A DNA stretch of 28,452 nucleotides. Source: a virus. The stretch is from IMG/VR virus record IMGVR_UViG_3300042731_007991, positions 1 to 28,452 of that record; one strand, given 5' to 3'. Of this stretch, positions 18,366-25,204 are shown piece after piece; the first letter of the stretch is position 1, and each line of letters starts with the position of its first letter. The notes beneath the pieces were generated by a model, which worked only from the letters and a program-made list of their open reading frames with translations, was not told the DNA's origin and ran no database searches. A program made the translations under genes and the position numbers.

Positions 18366-18386
18366 AATCATAACACAAAAAAAGGA
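18366..18386 (+). promoter_or_regulatory. conserved leader / ribosome binding element, copy 2
   Basis: ATCATAACACAAAAAAAGGAGC ahead of the start at 18396, nearly identical to 7986-8006 ahead of 8017. Confidence 0.5.
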
Positions 18387-18395
18387 GCGCACCAA

Positions 18396-18800
18396 ATGAA
18401 ATCAACCAACCAACTCCTCCCCCTCCTCTTCCAACCACCAGCCGCCCGCACCCCAGACGGAATCCCGATACTCATCGTCACCTCCTCCATGGAGGCCACC
18501 GTGACCCAACAAACCAAACCCATCAAATGGCTCGACGAACGCCTCTACTGCAAACACGCCCGCCAAGAAGACATCGACGGCGCCGCTACCTGCCTCGAGC
18601 GCCAACAAAACGCCCAGGGTGCCATCTACTGCGGCCTCACCGGTCTGGCCCGCTGCCTCCCCTGCGCCTTCGATGAGCCCGAAAACAGCGATCTTTGGCA
18701 GCGCATCCGCGCTAGCGTCGCCAAATACCAGGAAGAAGGTTGGACCCCTTCTCCCCGGAGCGAAGCGAAGCGGGCTGAGGAGGGGAGAGACCCCCAATGA
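18396..18800 (+). CDS. hypothetical Cys-containing early protein
   Basis: 134 aa; AAAGGAGCGCACCAA precedes the ATG. Residues 45-95 hold about five Cys (LYCKHARQ, ATCLERQ, YCGLTG, RCLPCAF) that may bind zinc. The N-terminus is hydrophobic but too short and interrupted for a clear membrane segment. The last about 17 residues (SPRSEAKRAEEGRDPQ) come from the repeat at 18745-18795. Codon use matches the phage operon, so this gene was probably contiguous with the one at 13944 before the array arrived. Function unknown. Confidence 0.65.
   Translation: MKSTNQLLPLLFQPPAARTPDGIPILIVTSSMEATVTQQTKPIKWLDERLYCKHARQEDIDGAATCLERQQNAQGAIYCGLTGLARCLPCAFDEPENSDLWQRIRASVAKYQEEGWTPSPRSEAKRAEEGRDPQ
18745..18795 (+). 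repeat. C/G-rich repeat, long form, at gene end
   Basis: CCCCTTCTCCCC, GGAGCGAAGCGAAGCGGG middle, GAGGAGGGGAGAG tail and CCCCC, ending at the next ATG. Confidence 0.75.
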
Positions 18801-19444
18801 CCACCATCCACCTACCCAAAGGCACCGCCCCGATCCGCCTCACCGCCACCGACGCCGGCCGCCTCACCATCACCAACGACAACAATATCTGGCTCCAGCT
18901 CTCCGACCCAGATCTCCCCGCCCTCCTTCACCAACTCGCCCGCGACCTCAGCCACGGCCCCGGCGTCATCCAATCCCCCCCCCTCTCCCCAGGGAAGAGG
19001 GGGCCGGGGGATGAGGGCCAATACCAACAATTCCAAATCAATTCTGATCCCCCACCCAACCACACCCTCACTCTCGCCGACCTCCAGGGTCTCACCCTCG
19101 AACAAGCCTACTCTCTCCTCATCGAACGCTTCCGCCACTCCACCGCCGACATCTACGATGCCCTCCTCGATGACTACAAAAAACTCACCGGCCGCCAATA
19201 TTCCTCCCCCCCTCCGGGGGGGACCGAGGGGGGGCAAATCCCCGCCACTGAATCAACTTCCAACCTCACCACCAACCTCGCCCGCCTCCGCCCCCATCTT
19301 GCCGACATCATCAAACCCAATGGCCAGGCCAACAAATCAGAGATCGCCCGTCTCCTCGACCTCCCCGCCGGCGGCTCCGCCTGGTCCTATATCACCCAAC
19401 TCGCCGCCGCCATCGAACTCGAGCACACCAAAAAAGCAGCCTGA
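18797..19444 (+). CDS. hypothetical early protein with two repeat-encoded segments
   Basis: 215 aa, ATGA overlap with the previous gene. N-terminal strand-rich domain (1-55), a middle helical region (90-135) and a C-terminal helix-turn-helix-like part (residues 155-205, IIKPNGQANKSEIARLLDLPAGGSAWSYITQL). Repeat copies are read in frame as SPPLSPGKRGPGDEG (about 61-75) and SPPPGGTEGGQIP (about 137-149), both between structured parts. Last gene of the rightward operon; faces the late operon. Function unknown, perhaps DNA-binding. Confidence 0.62.
   Translation: MTTIHLPKGTAPIRLTATDAGRLTITNDNNIWLQLSDPDLPALLHQLARDLSHGPGVIQSPPLSPGKRGPGDEGQYQQFQINSDPPPNHTLTLADLQGLTLEQAYSLLIERFRHSTADIYDALLDDYKKLTGRQYSSPPPGGTEGGQIPATESTSNLTTNLARLRPHLADIIKPNGQANKSEIARLLDLPAGGSAWSYITQLAAAIELEHTKKAA
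18975..19018 (+). repeat. C/G-rich repeat, in-frame
   Basis: C-run with CTCTCCCC, loop A, GGGAAGAGGGGGCCGGGGG tail. Encodes a linker in the 215-aa protein. Confidence 0.75.
19204..19244 (+). repeat. C/G-rich repeat, in-frame (second in the gene)
   Basis: CTCCCCCCCTCC, GGGGGGGACCGAGGGGGGG tail and ATCCCC. Encodes a second linker in the same protein. Confidence 0.75.
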
Positions 19445-19447
19445 ATC

Positions 19448-19473
19448 AAAAAAGGGCAGGCCCATGCCTGCCC
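19448..19473 (-). terminator. terminator of the late operon
   Basis: 8-bp perfect stem GGGCAGGC (19454-19461) / 19466-19473 with loop CCAT. Six T follow on the minus strand (complement of 19448-19453). It ends leftward late transcription 55 bp past the last late gene. Confidence 0.85.
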
Positions 19474-19478
19474 TAAGT

Positions 19479-19529
19479 TCCCCCTCCCTGTGGGACGACC
19501 GAAGGGAGGCTGGGGAGAGGGATCCCCCC
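19479..19529 (+). repeat. C/G-rich repeat between late gene and terminator
   Basis: CCCCTCCC, TGT, GGGACGACCGAAGGGAGG, GAGAGGGATCCCCC. Plus orientation although the nearest gene is on the minus strand. Confidence 0.75.
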
Positions 19530-19918
19530 TACTCCGCAAGCCGATGCGCCACGAATCGCCACGCCTCTATTTGTCGCAAATTTTCACTCATCAATCGTCG
19601 AATGTAGCTCCGCAGCGTCGTCAAATCGGCGCTATCCACCAGTGGTATATTTTCCTCAAGCCACGCAATCTCTGTCGTGGCATCTCCTTGTAATTCCTGC
19701 AAATCGACTTTCGCCGCAAACTCCTCGATATGCCGGCCAGTATCAATTAATGCCTGAGCCTCAATCGAATTTGCATCTAACCAATCCTCCGGCGTTTGAT
19801 ATTCTCTAATAGTCGTTTCGACCACAGCCAGGCGAATAAGACCAGAGGCATCTGGGCCATAAATTTGAAATGATAAATAATCGTCCTCTTGATTGACCGC
19901 TCTAATTTTAATTGTCAT
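19529..19918 (-). CDS. hypothetical protein, last gene of the late operon
   Basis: 129 aa, ATGA overlap with the upstream gene. Strand-rich N-terminus (MTIKIRAVNQEDDYLSFQIYG) then helices with many acidic residues. Following the putative receptor-binding gene it may be a tail-fibre chaperone or a minor tip protein. No family recognised. The only Cys-free small gene of this operon beside the terminator. Confidence 0.65.
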   Translation of the reverse strand: MTIKIRAVNQEDDYLSFQIYGPDASGLIRLAVVETTIREYQTPEDWLDANSIEAQALIDTGRHIEEFAAKVDLQELQGDATTEIAWLEENIPLVDSADLTTLRSYIRRLMSENLRQIEAWRFVAHRLAE

Positions 19919-21006
19919 CCTGTAGCCTCATAATCTATAGCTCCGAACCAAATATAATCGTCTGCGCCGGCGCCACGAGATTGATGTAATCGTGCCCACA
20001 TCTGCCCATATGTTGGCGCAGATGTTGGGGTTTGTTCAAAAATTAATCGATGCGATAGTGCAATTGGGTTATCCCCAACATATACTCTTACAAGTTTTGT
20101 AGACTTAAAAACCGCAACCCTCAAGAAAATGGGTCGCAGCGGAGCAATGTCCAGATTTACCCAACTACCAGAATGAGACCCCCCTGCTCCGTCTGCCTCT
20201 TCTCCTCTAATCCTCCAAAGTGAACTGGCGCTATCCCACTGTAAATGCGCGCGACCATAGATAGTTGCATCTATGGCTCCCGCATTATTTGCGCAGATGC
20301 TGAAATAATAATCAACATCTGCCGAGTAATTATAATAACGGAATAATACTGGCCCTAATATAAAGCTGTGGACATTTTCGGATCCACCTTCTAAATCAAG
20401 TAACGATTGTCTATAATATTCCCATGAGGTATTACTATTGCTTCCAACTATCCTCCAAAACGAATAGATGTCATTTGTATTTGTCGCCTTCGGAGCATCA
20501 TTTTCGGTCCACCCCGATGGAAAGCTACTATCATTATCACGGAAATGTGATGTAATTCCGGAATTATTAATCGTATCAATAAGTGGATAATCATACCATT
20601 TTGCTACAACTGTGCGCCCTTGTTGATCTTCTAAATTACCGTCGGCGTCTATAGCAAACGCCACCGCGCCACCGTCGCTCTCCCATAGCTGATAGATCTT
20701 CCCTCCGGCTGGCGTCGCTCCTATCCCTCCCTGCCCAAACACCACAAATAGCCGGTAACTGGCAAAATAGAGCACATCCACGTAATTTCCGACCTGCACG
20801 TTAACAAATTGACCTCGCCACCGGCACCGCTGCTGATTATGCTGTCCTACCACCGCCTCGATCCAACCATTGTCCGTCGCATACAAATCCTTATCCGCCA
20901 CAGACATCACCTCACAGCCTGGAATCAGCTCCGGCGGCGTAAATAATCCTACCAGATCCGTCGCCAGCCGCTCGATCTCCCGCATCGTCTCTACACTCAA
21001 CGCCAT
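19915..21006 (-). CDS. tail-tip / receptor-binding protein candidate
   Basis: 363 aa. Residues 1-130 look like a structural attachment part (RLATDLVGLFTPPELIPG, repeated strand patterns to YQLWESDGG). Residues 135-360 form a strand-rich, Trp/Tyr/Asn/Ser-rich domain (SSFPSGWTE, YYNYSADVDYYF, GSHSGSWVNLDIAPLRPIFLRVAVF) with the look of a concanavalin-type or carbohydrate-binding beta sandwich. The DNA of this half is visibly less C-rich than its neighbours, which suits a host-range module exchanged between phages. Its position distal to hub and tape measure supports receptor binding. Not a family match. Confidence 0.65.
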   Translation of the reverse strand: MALSVETMREIERLATDLVGLFTPPELIPGCEVMSVADKDLYATDNGWIEAVVGQHNQQRCRWRGQFVNVQVGNYVDVLYFASYRLFVVFGQGGIGATPAGGKIYQLWESDGGAVAFAIDADGNLEDQQGRTVVAKWYDYPLIDTINNSGITSHFRDNDSSFPSGWTENDAPKATNTNDIYSFWRIVGSNSNTSWEYYRQSLLDLEGGSENVHSFILGPVLFRYYNYSADVDYYFSICANNAGAIDATIYGRAHLQWDSASSLWRIRGEEADGAGGSHSGSWVNLDIAPLRPIFLRVAVFKSTKLVRVYVGDNPIALSHRLIFEQTPTSAPTYGQMWARLHQSRGAGADDYIWFGAIDYEATG

Positions 21007-21023
21007 CTCAAAACTCCTATCGG

Positions 21024-21061
21024 CTCCCCTCTCCCCTTGGGAAAGGGGCTGGGGGTGAGGG
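21024..21061 (+). repeat. C/G-rich repeat between late genes
   Basis: CTCCCCTCTCCCC, TT, GGGAAAGGGG, CTGGGGGTGAGGG tail. Confidence 0.7.
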
Positions 21062-21068
21062 TAAGGGC

Positions 21069-22148
21069 TTATCCATTCTCCGCCTCCAGCCGCAGCATCG
21101 TCCGCGCCGTAAAATTGCTCAGCAATTCCACCACCACCTTATGGATCCAAAACTTCTTACTGTTCCAATTGATCCCATCCGCCAGGCTCATATAAGTAAT
21201 CTGGACCCGGTCCAGCAGCTCGACCAGCAGTCCCACCCCACTCCCGATCCTGACCTCCACCGTATAATCCCGATTCTCGAACTTGAAAATTCGCTCGGAG
21301 ATCGTGTTCATCAACGCATTCGTCGTCGCCACGTAGCCCGACCGCTCCACAATCGGCCCCGGATTCGCATCCGTCGGATATCGGCCCCGCAATTGCAGCC
21401 CCCGCGGCGTCACCCCATGCAATATTACCTGCCCGATCTCCTCCCCGTTCCGCCGCTCGAACCGTAACGGTTCCGCCAGCCAATCATTCCCCAGCGTAAA
21501 TACCGGCGTCGGCAACGCCCCCCCAAACATCGGGTGGGGCCCAAAATGCAATACGCCATTCTTGCTCACGTACAATAAATACCGGTCGATCTCCGCAATC
21601 TCCCGCAGCCGCTCCCAAAAATTCCCCTCCTTCACTTCATATTCATCCACCGCGCTGCTGCTCGAAAAATCAAAATCCAGGCTCACAAACCCTTCCGGAG
21701 ACGTTACCGTCGAAAACGCCCCTCCCCACAATGAATTATCATACAGCGCCGCCTGGTCCGCCCGCATCAAATTGCAATGCCCCCCAAAAATCTCATAAAC
21801 GATCTTGGCATACGTCATATCAATAATCTGGTGACGATTGGCCGGGCTGGCCTCATCCCTAAAAAATATCCCTTGCACCCGCCCCTTTTTCATAAATTCC
21901 TGGGCCGTATACCCGTTCCACGGCGCCACCGACGTCTGAAACGTCTTCTCCCATGGCTCCGGCAGCAAATGCCCCGCAAACCCCGGCCTGGGCAATGCCT
22001 CCCATCCCCCGGCGTACAAATCAAACCAGCTCTCTAACTGCTGGTAGAACTCAAGCCTTTCCGCCTCCCCAATCACCGACCCGGAAGTGCGCCACCCCCC
22101 ATCCTCCACACTTCCCTCAATTCGTGCAATAATATCAACACCCGCCAT
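21069..22148 (-). CDS. tail hub / baseplate-type protein
   Basis: 359 aa, no signal peptide. Strand-rich throughout, with an N-terminal part (VDIIARIEGSVEDGGWRTSG), a central part (KIVYEIFGGHCNLMRADQAALYDNS...FWERLREIAEIDRYLLYVSKNGVLHFGPHPMF) and a C-terminal part (VILHGVTPRGLQLRGRY...NRDYTVEVRIGSGVGLLVELLDRVQITY). The phrase of a short helix ahead of a strand-turn-strand reading a local parameter (LYVSKNGVLHFGP) is common in phage hub proteins of the gp27-like fold. It sits between tape-measure-side genes and the tip gene, as hub proteins do. Fold assignment is inference. Confidence 0.6.
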   Translation of the reverse strand: MAGVDIIARIEGSVEDGGWRTSGSVIGEAERLEFYQQLESWFDLYAGGWEALPRPGFAGHLLPEPWEKTFQTSVAPWNGYTAQEFMKKGRVQGIFFRDEASPANRHQIIDMTYAKIVYEIFGGHCNLMRADQAALYDNSLWGGAFSTVTSPEGFVSLDFDFSSSSAVDEYEVKEGNFWERLREIAEIDRYLLYVSKNGVLHFGPHPMFGGALPTPVFTLGNDWLAEPLRFERRNGEEIGQVILHGVTPRGLQLRGRYPTDANPGPIVERSGYVATTNALMNTISERIFKFENRDYTVEVRIGSGVGLLVELLDRVQITYMSLADGINWNSKKFWIHKVVVELLSNFTARTMLRLEAENG

Positions 22149-22179
22149 TCATCATCCCCTCGGCATACACTGAAACAGC

Positions 22180-22226
22180 TCCCCCTCCCTGAGGGAGGGG
22201 GTTAGGGGGAGGGCGAAATCCCCGCC
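22180..22226 (+). repeat. C/G-rich repeat between late genes
   Basis: CCCCCTCCC, TGA, GGGAGGGGG, TTAGGGGGAGGG tail, then AATCCCC: a near-consensus copy. Confidence 0.8.
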
Positions 22227-22240
22227 ATAAATCATCCCCA

Positions 22241-23851
22241 TCATCGACTTACCTCCACTCCATTCACCCGTCCCATCGTTGCCTCGCTCACATCCTCACT
22301 CGTCACTCCCAGATTCGGGCTAAAAAACAACTCCCCGGCCCCCGAGCCCTGCCCCGCCAGAATCAAATCCAGTTCGGCTACCGGATGCCTGGCCGCCTCC
22401 CGCAGCGTCACCGGCCCATCATCCACCTTCGACCACGTGGTCCCCCCGGTCCGGCTCCGGTAAATGTCATCGTCACTGAACACCGCCACCAGGTCCGTCG
22501 GCTGCAATGGATCTATCAATAATGCCACGCAAAACTTATCGCTCGCCCAGCCGCCGTCATCCAGATCCAAAAATACATACCCCCCATCGTCACTTACTTG
22601 TACTTGCGCGTCGCTCCCATCCCGGCCCCGCAAATAAACGATCTCATCCGTCCCCGGCCTGGCCACCGGCATCAGCCCCCGACTTCGGCTGTCGATCTCC
22701 GCAAACGACGCCCCCCCAAACGTCACCCGCCTGGCCAGGCTCAACGTCGCCAGCTCGTACACCTCCAAAAACAACGTCCCATCCTCCGCCCCGGTCACGT
22801 ACAAATTCACCTGGTCCGTCGCCAGCCCCAGGTGTCGCCGGCCGATATCCCCGCCGTCGAATGGCGTCACCGAACCGCCGCTATAAAAATAAACCGTACC
22901 CGCCGCCGAGGCCATCAAATATAACGTGGTGCCCAGTCGAAAATAAGAACGGATGTATCCCCCCACCGCGCCCAGGCTGCCGTCCGCCACAAAATCACTC
23001 CCATTCCAGATATAGGCGTCATTTTGATTCAACAGATGCATCATGATCGCATCGCTGCCCACGTTGTAAACCAGAATCGGCCGGGCGCTATGAGTGGTGG
23101 CCAGCGCCGTCGGCGACGCCCCCCAATCATTTTTATCCGTCCTGTAGATCGTATAAGGGCTGCCCCCATCATGATAGAATAGATAATCATCCGTGTGGCC
23201 AATCAAAACACCGCCCGCCGCCAGCCCGGGACTCTGCTCCGCCCAATCCCCGGCCGATCTCACCGCCAGGTCGTCGCCCGAATCCTGAAAAGCCACCATT
23301 TTGCTATATCTACCCAGCCAGCCCTGCAAATGATCGATGCTCGGCAAAATAAGCTCGGGAGACGTATTGTAAGCCAGCTCCCACGTATCCACGCCCCACG
23401 TCGTGCCGTCCGCCGAGCTATTGATCGACGATGCCCCTCCTCCGGCTTTGGCCGTCGCCACCAGGGTTGTGCCATCCGTCGATAACGACGGATGATAACC
23501 GGTATCCGCCAGCGCCTGCGTCCCCACGTTATTCACCAGGATCCGCACCCGGGTCCAGCTCGTTCCCCCGTCCCATCTGGACACCACCACGTAAGATCCG
23601 GCCCCCGCCCCCTCGTTATAATGGATCGCATATAACGTCCCCTTGAACCAGCAGATATCAAAAATCCCGTGAGGCGAGCTGCCGCCCGTAAAATAACCCC
23701 CGGAAATATCCGTCAATGTCGCCCCATCCCAGCTAAAAACTTTCGTGCTGGTCCTGAAATAGAACGTGTCGAAATCCGGGTTCACCGTGCCAGCTGTGCC
23801 GGCATACTCCGTCCCCGTCGTCGTTTCCGTATCAACTAACGTCCAGGCCAT
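22241..23851 (-). CDS. tail-associated beta-propeller-like protein (BNR-type repeats)
   Basis: 536 aa made of repeated short strands with Asp-box-like turns: SADGTTWGVDTW, SDDGGYVFLDLDDGGW and SRTGGTTWSKVDDG match the S-x-D-x-G-x-(T/S)-W pattern of sialidase/BNR blades. Several WDG, YFYSGG and LYLMAS strands fill the spaces. It is one base from the PKD/propeller gene upstream and was probably formed from the same building blocks. In a tail it would serve as a side fibre or glycan-binding surface. Enzymatic activity is not suggested by any catalytic residue seen. Confidence 0.65.
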   Translation of the reverse strand: MAWTLVDTETTTGTEYAGTAGTVNPDFDTFYFRTSTKVFSWDGATLTDISGGYFTGGSSPHGIFDICWFKGTLYAIHYNEGAGAGSYVVVSRWDGGTSWTRVRILVNNVGTQALADTGYHPSLSTDGTTLVATAKAGGGASSINSSADGTTWGVDTWELAYNTSPELILPSIDHLQGWLGRYSKMVAFQDSGDDLAVRSAGDWAEQSPGLAAGGVLIGHTDDYLFYHDGGSPYTIYRTDKNDWGASPTALATTHSARPILVYNVGSDAIMMHLLNQNDAYIWNGSDFVADGSLGAVGGYIRSYFRLGTTLYLMASAAGTVYFYSGGSVTPFDGGDIGRRHLGLATDQVNLYVTGAEDGTLFLEVYELATLSLARRVTFGGASFAEIDSRSRGLMPVARPGTDEIVYLRGRDGSDAQVQVSDDGGYVFLDLDDGGWASDKFCVALLIDPLQPTDLVAVFSDDDIYRSRTGGTTWSKVDDGPVTLREAARHPVAELDLILAGQGSGAGELFFSPNLGVTSEDVSEATMGRVNGVEVSR

Positions 23852-23852
23852 C

Positions 23853-24713
23853 CTACACCTCGCTCCAGTTCACCGCCCCGGCCGTGCTCGCTCTCATCCC
23901 CCCCGCCTCTTCCGTCACAAATACCCAGCTCCGCTCCTCGCCAAACCCATTCACCCAGTTCGCAATAGCGAACAGCCGGCCGTCCGGCGCAAACTCGAGC
24001 TGCATAAATCTCAAATCATCCACCGCCGGTCCCGGGCTGTCGCCCCCATAATTACTCACGTTCGCCGGACTTTTCTCGACCCAACTATCCCCCCCGCCAT
24101 TCGATACGAAGATTCCCCCATCGGTCGCAATCCATACCGTTTTATCCCCATCCGCCAACGATTGTGTCGCCGGATCTATTTTCAGATCATTCACCGCCAG
24201 GTCATAATCGACCAGGCCGGTATTTTTCGCCGTCCACGACTGTCCCCCGTCGGGTGTATACCATACCCCATCCTCAGCCGCAATAAAATAGCTATTCCCC
24301 GGCTCCCGCACCATCTGGATCGCTCTCGCCGGCGAGCTTTTCCTCCCCGTCCCATCCTCCACCACCAGGGTCACCTCAAACTCTCCGGCCGCCGCCCAGC
24401 TTACCGTCCCATTATCACTCACGCTCGATGCCGGCGTTCCCCCCTCAAATGTAAATGCATAGCCGGTCACCGATCCATCCGGATCATAACTATCCCTCCC
24501 ATCAAATGCCACGCTATCCCCCACCAGGCACGGATTCGGGTCCAGTTCCAGCATCGCCACCGGCTCCTTCCCCTCGCTGATCCCCATCTCATTCGGATCC
24601 GTACAGCAAAAAAACCGGGGCGTAAACACCGGCCCCAGCTCGCTCTCAAATCGCCACGCCGTCGCAGCCTTTAATTTTTCTACAAACTCACTACTAAACG
24701 GAGTCGTCGCCAT
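23853..24713 (-). CDS. tail protein with PKD domain and BNR/sortilin-like repeats
   Basis: 286 aa, GGAAGGTGA upstream. Residues about 53-132 form a PKD (Ig-like) domain: PNPCLVGDSVAFDGRDSYDPDGSVTGY...WAAAGEFEVTLVVEDGTGRKS. Residues 140-275 carry BNR/Asp-box strands (YTPDGGQSWTAKNTG, VSNGGGDSWVEKSP) of the sortilin-type propeller. PKD and BNR domains usually bind carbohydrate or other surfaces, so a host-recognition accessory is likely. Directly precedes the larger propeller gene in the same operon. Confidence 0.72.
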   Translation of the reverse strand: MATTPFSSEFVEKLKAATAWRFESELGPVFTPRFFCCTDPNEMGISEGKEPVAMLELDPNPCLVGDSVAFDGRDSYDPDGSVTGYAFTFEGGTPASSVSDNGTVSWAAAGEFEVTLVVEDGTGRKSSPARAIQMVREPGNSYFIAAEDGVWYTPDGGQSWTAKNTGLVDYDLAVNDLKIDPATQSLADGDKTVWIATDGGIFVSNGGGDSWVEKSPANVSNYGGDSPGPAVDDLRFMQLEFAPDGRLFAIANWVNGFGEERSWVFVTEEAGGMRASTAGAVNWSEV

Positions 24714-24718
24714 AAATC

Positions 24719-24794
24719 ACCTTCCCCCCCAGCGAGGAGGATTGCGCAGCATCCCGGAGCAAAGCGAAGGGGCCGAGGGAGGGAGAAGCCCCCT
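24719..24794 (+). repeat. C/G-rich repeat, long form, between late genes
   Basis: CCTTCCCCCCC, AGCGAGGAGG, then the GGAGCAAAGCGAAGG long-form segment and GAGGGAGGG tail. Overlaps the 3' end of the next minus-strand gene by two bases. Confidence 0.75.
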
Positions 24795-25146
24795 AACTCC
24801 CCTCATCAATGATTACCTGCACCACCAACTCCACCCCCGTCACACTCCGGTCCAGCGGGCTCTGGTACCGGCTGATCTTCTTACTCACCACCCCCGCGCT
24901 ATACACCACATTCGCCCCCGTCGGCACATCCCCCGGCGCATACGCCTGCAGGCTCGTCAACACCCGATTCTCAAAATTGTCCCAATTGAAAGGCTGCCCC
25001 GCCAGCGCCGGCGCCTGCATCCTGAAGATCTTATAAGCCCCTACCGCCTCCGTTCCATTCAGAACGCCATCAATAACCGCATCCTTCCACACGTCATTCG
25101 CCGGCTGTGGCAGCAATGTTACTCCATTAATCGCAATCGTCGCCAT
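24793..25146 (-). CDS. minor tail protein, hypothetical
   Basis: 117 aa from the ATG at 25146 (GGGGGGGAGGTGTTT upstream); an in-frame ATG two codons earlier lies in the spacer. Strand-rich (MATIAINGVTLLPQP, SVTGVELVVQVIIDEG) with a central helical region. Located just after the tape-measure gene, where distal tail or tail-completion proteins usually sit. Family not recognised. Confidence 0.6.
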   Translation of the reverse strand: MATIAINGVTLLPQPANDVWKDAVIDGVLNGTEAVGAYKIFRMQAPALAGQPFNWDNFENRVLTSLQAYAPGDVPTGANVVYSAGVVSKKISRYQSPLDRSVTGVELVVQVIIDEGS

Positions 25147-25150
25147 AAAC

Positions 25151-25195
25151 ACCTCCCCCCCAGCGGGGGGGATCGAGGGGAGGAGATATCCCCGC
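25151..25195 (+). repeat. C/G-rich repeat between late genes
   Basis: CCTCCCCCCCAGCGGGGGGGATCGAGGGGAGG, then ATATCCCC; plus orientation. Confidence 0.75.
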
Positions 25196-25204
25196 CCGCC
25201 TCCC

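Noticed and set aside
23766-24674. Long plus-strand frame opposite the PKD/propeller gene
   Set aside because: Arg/Pro/His-rich translation typical of the antisense of a C/G-biased gene; no start signal.
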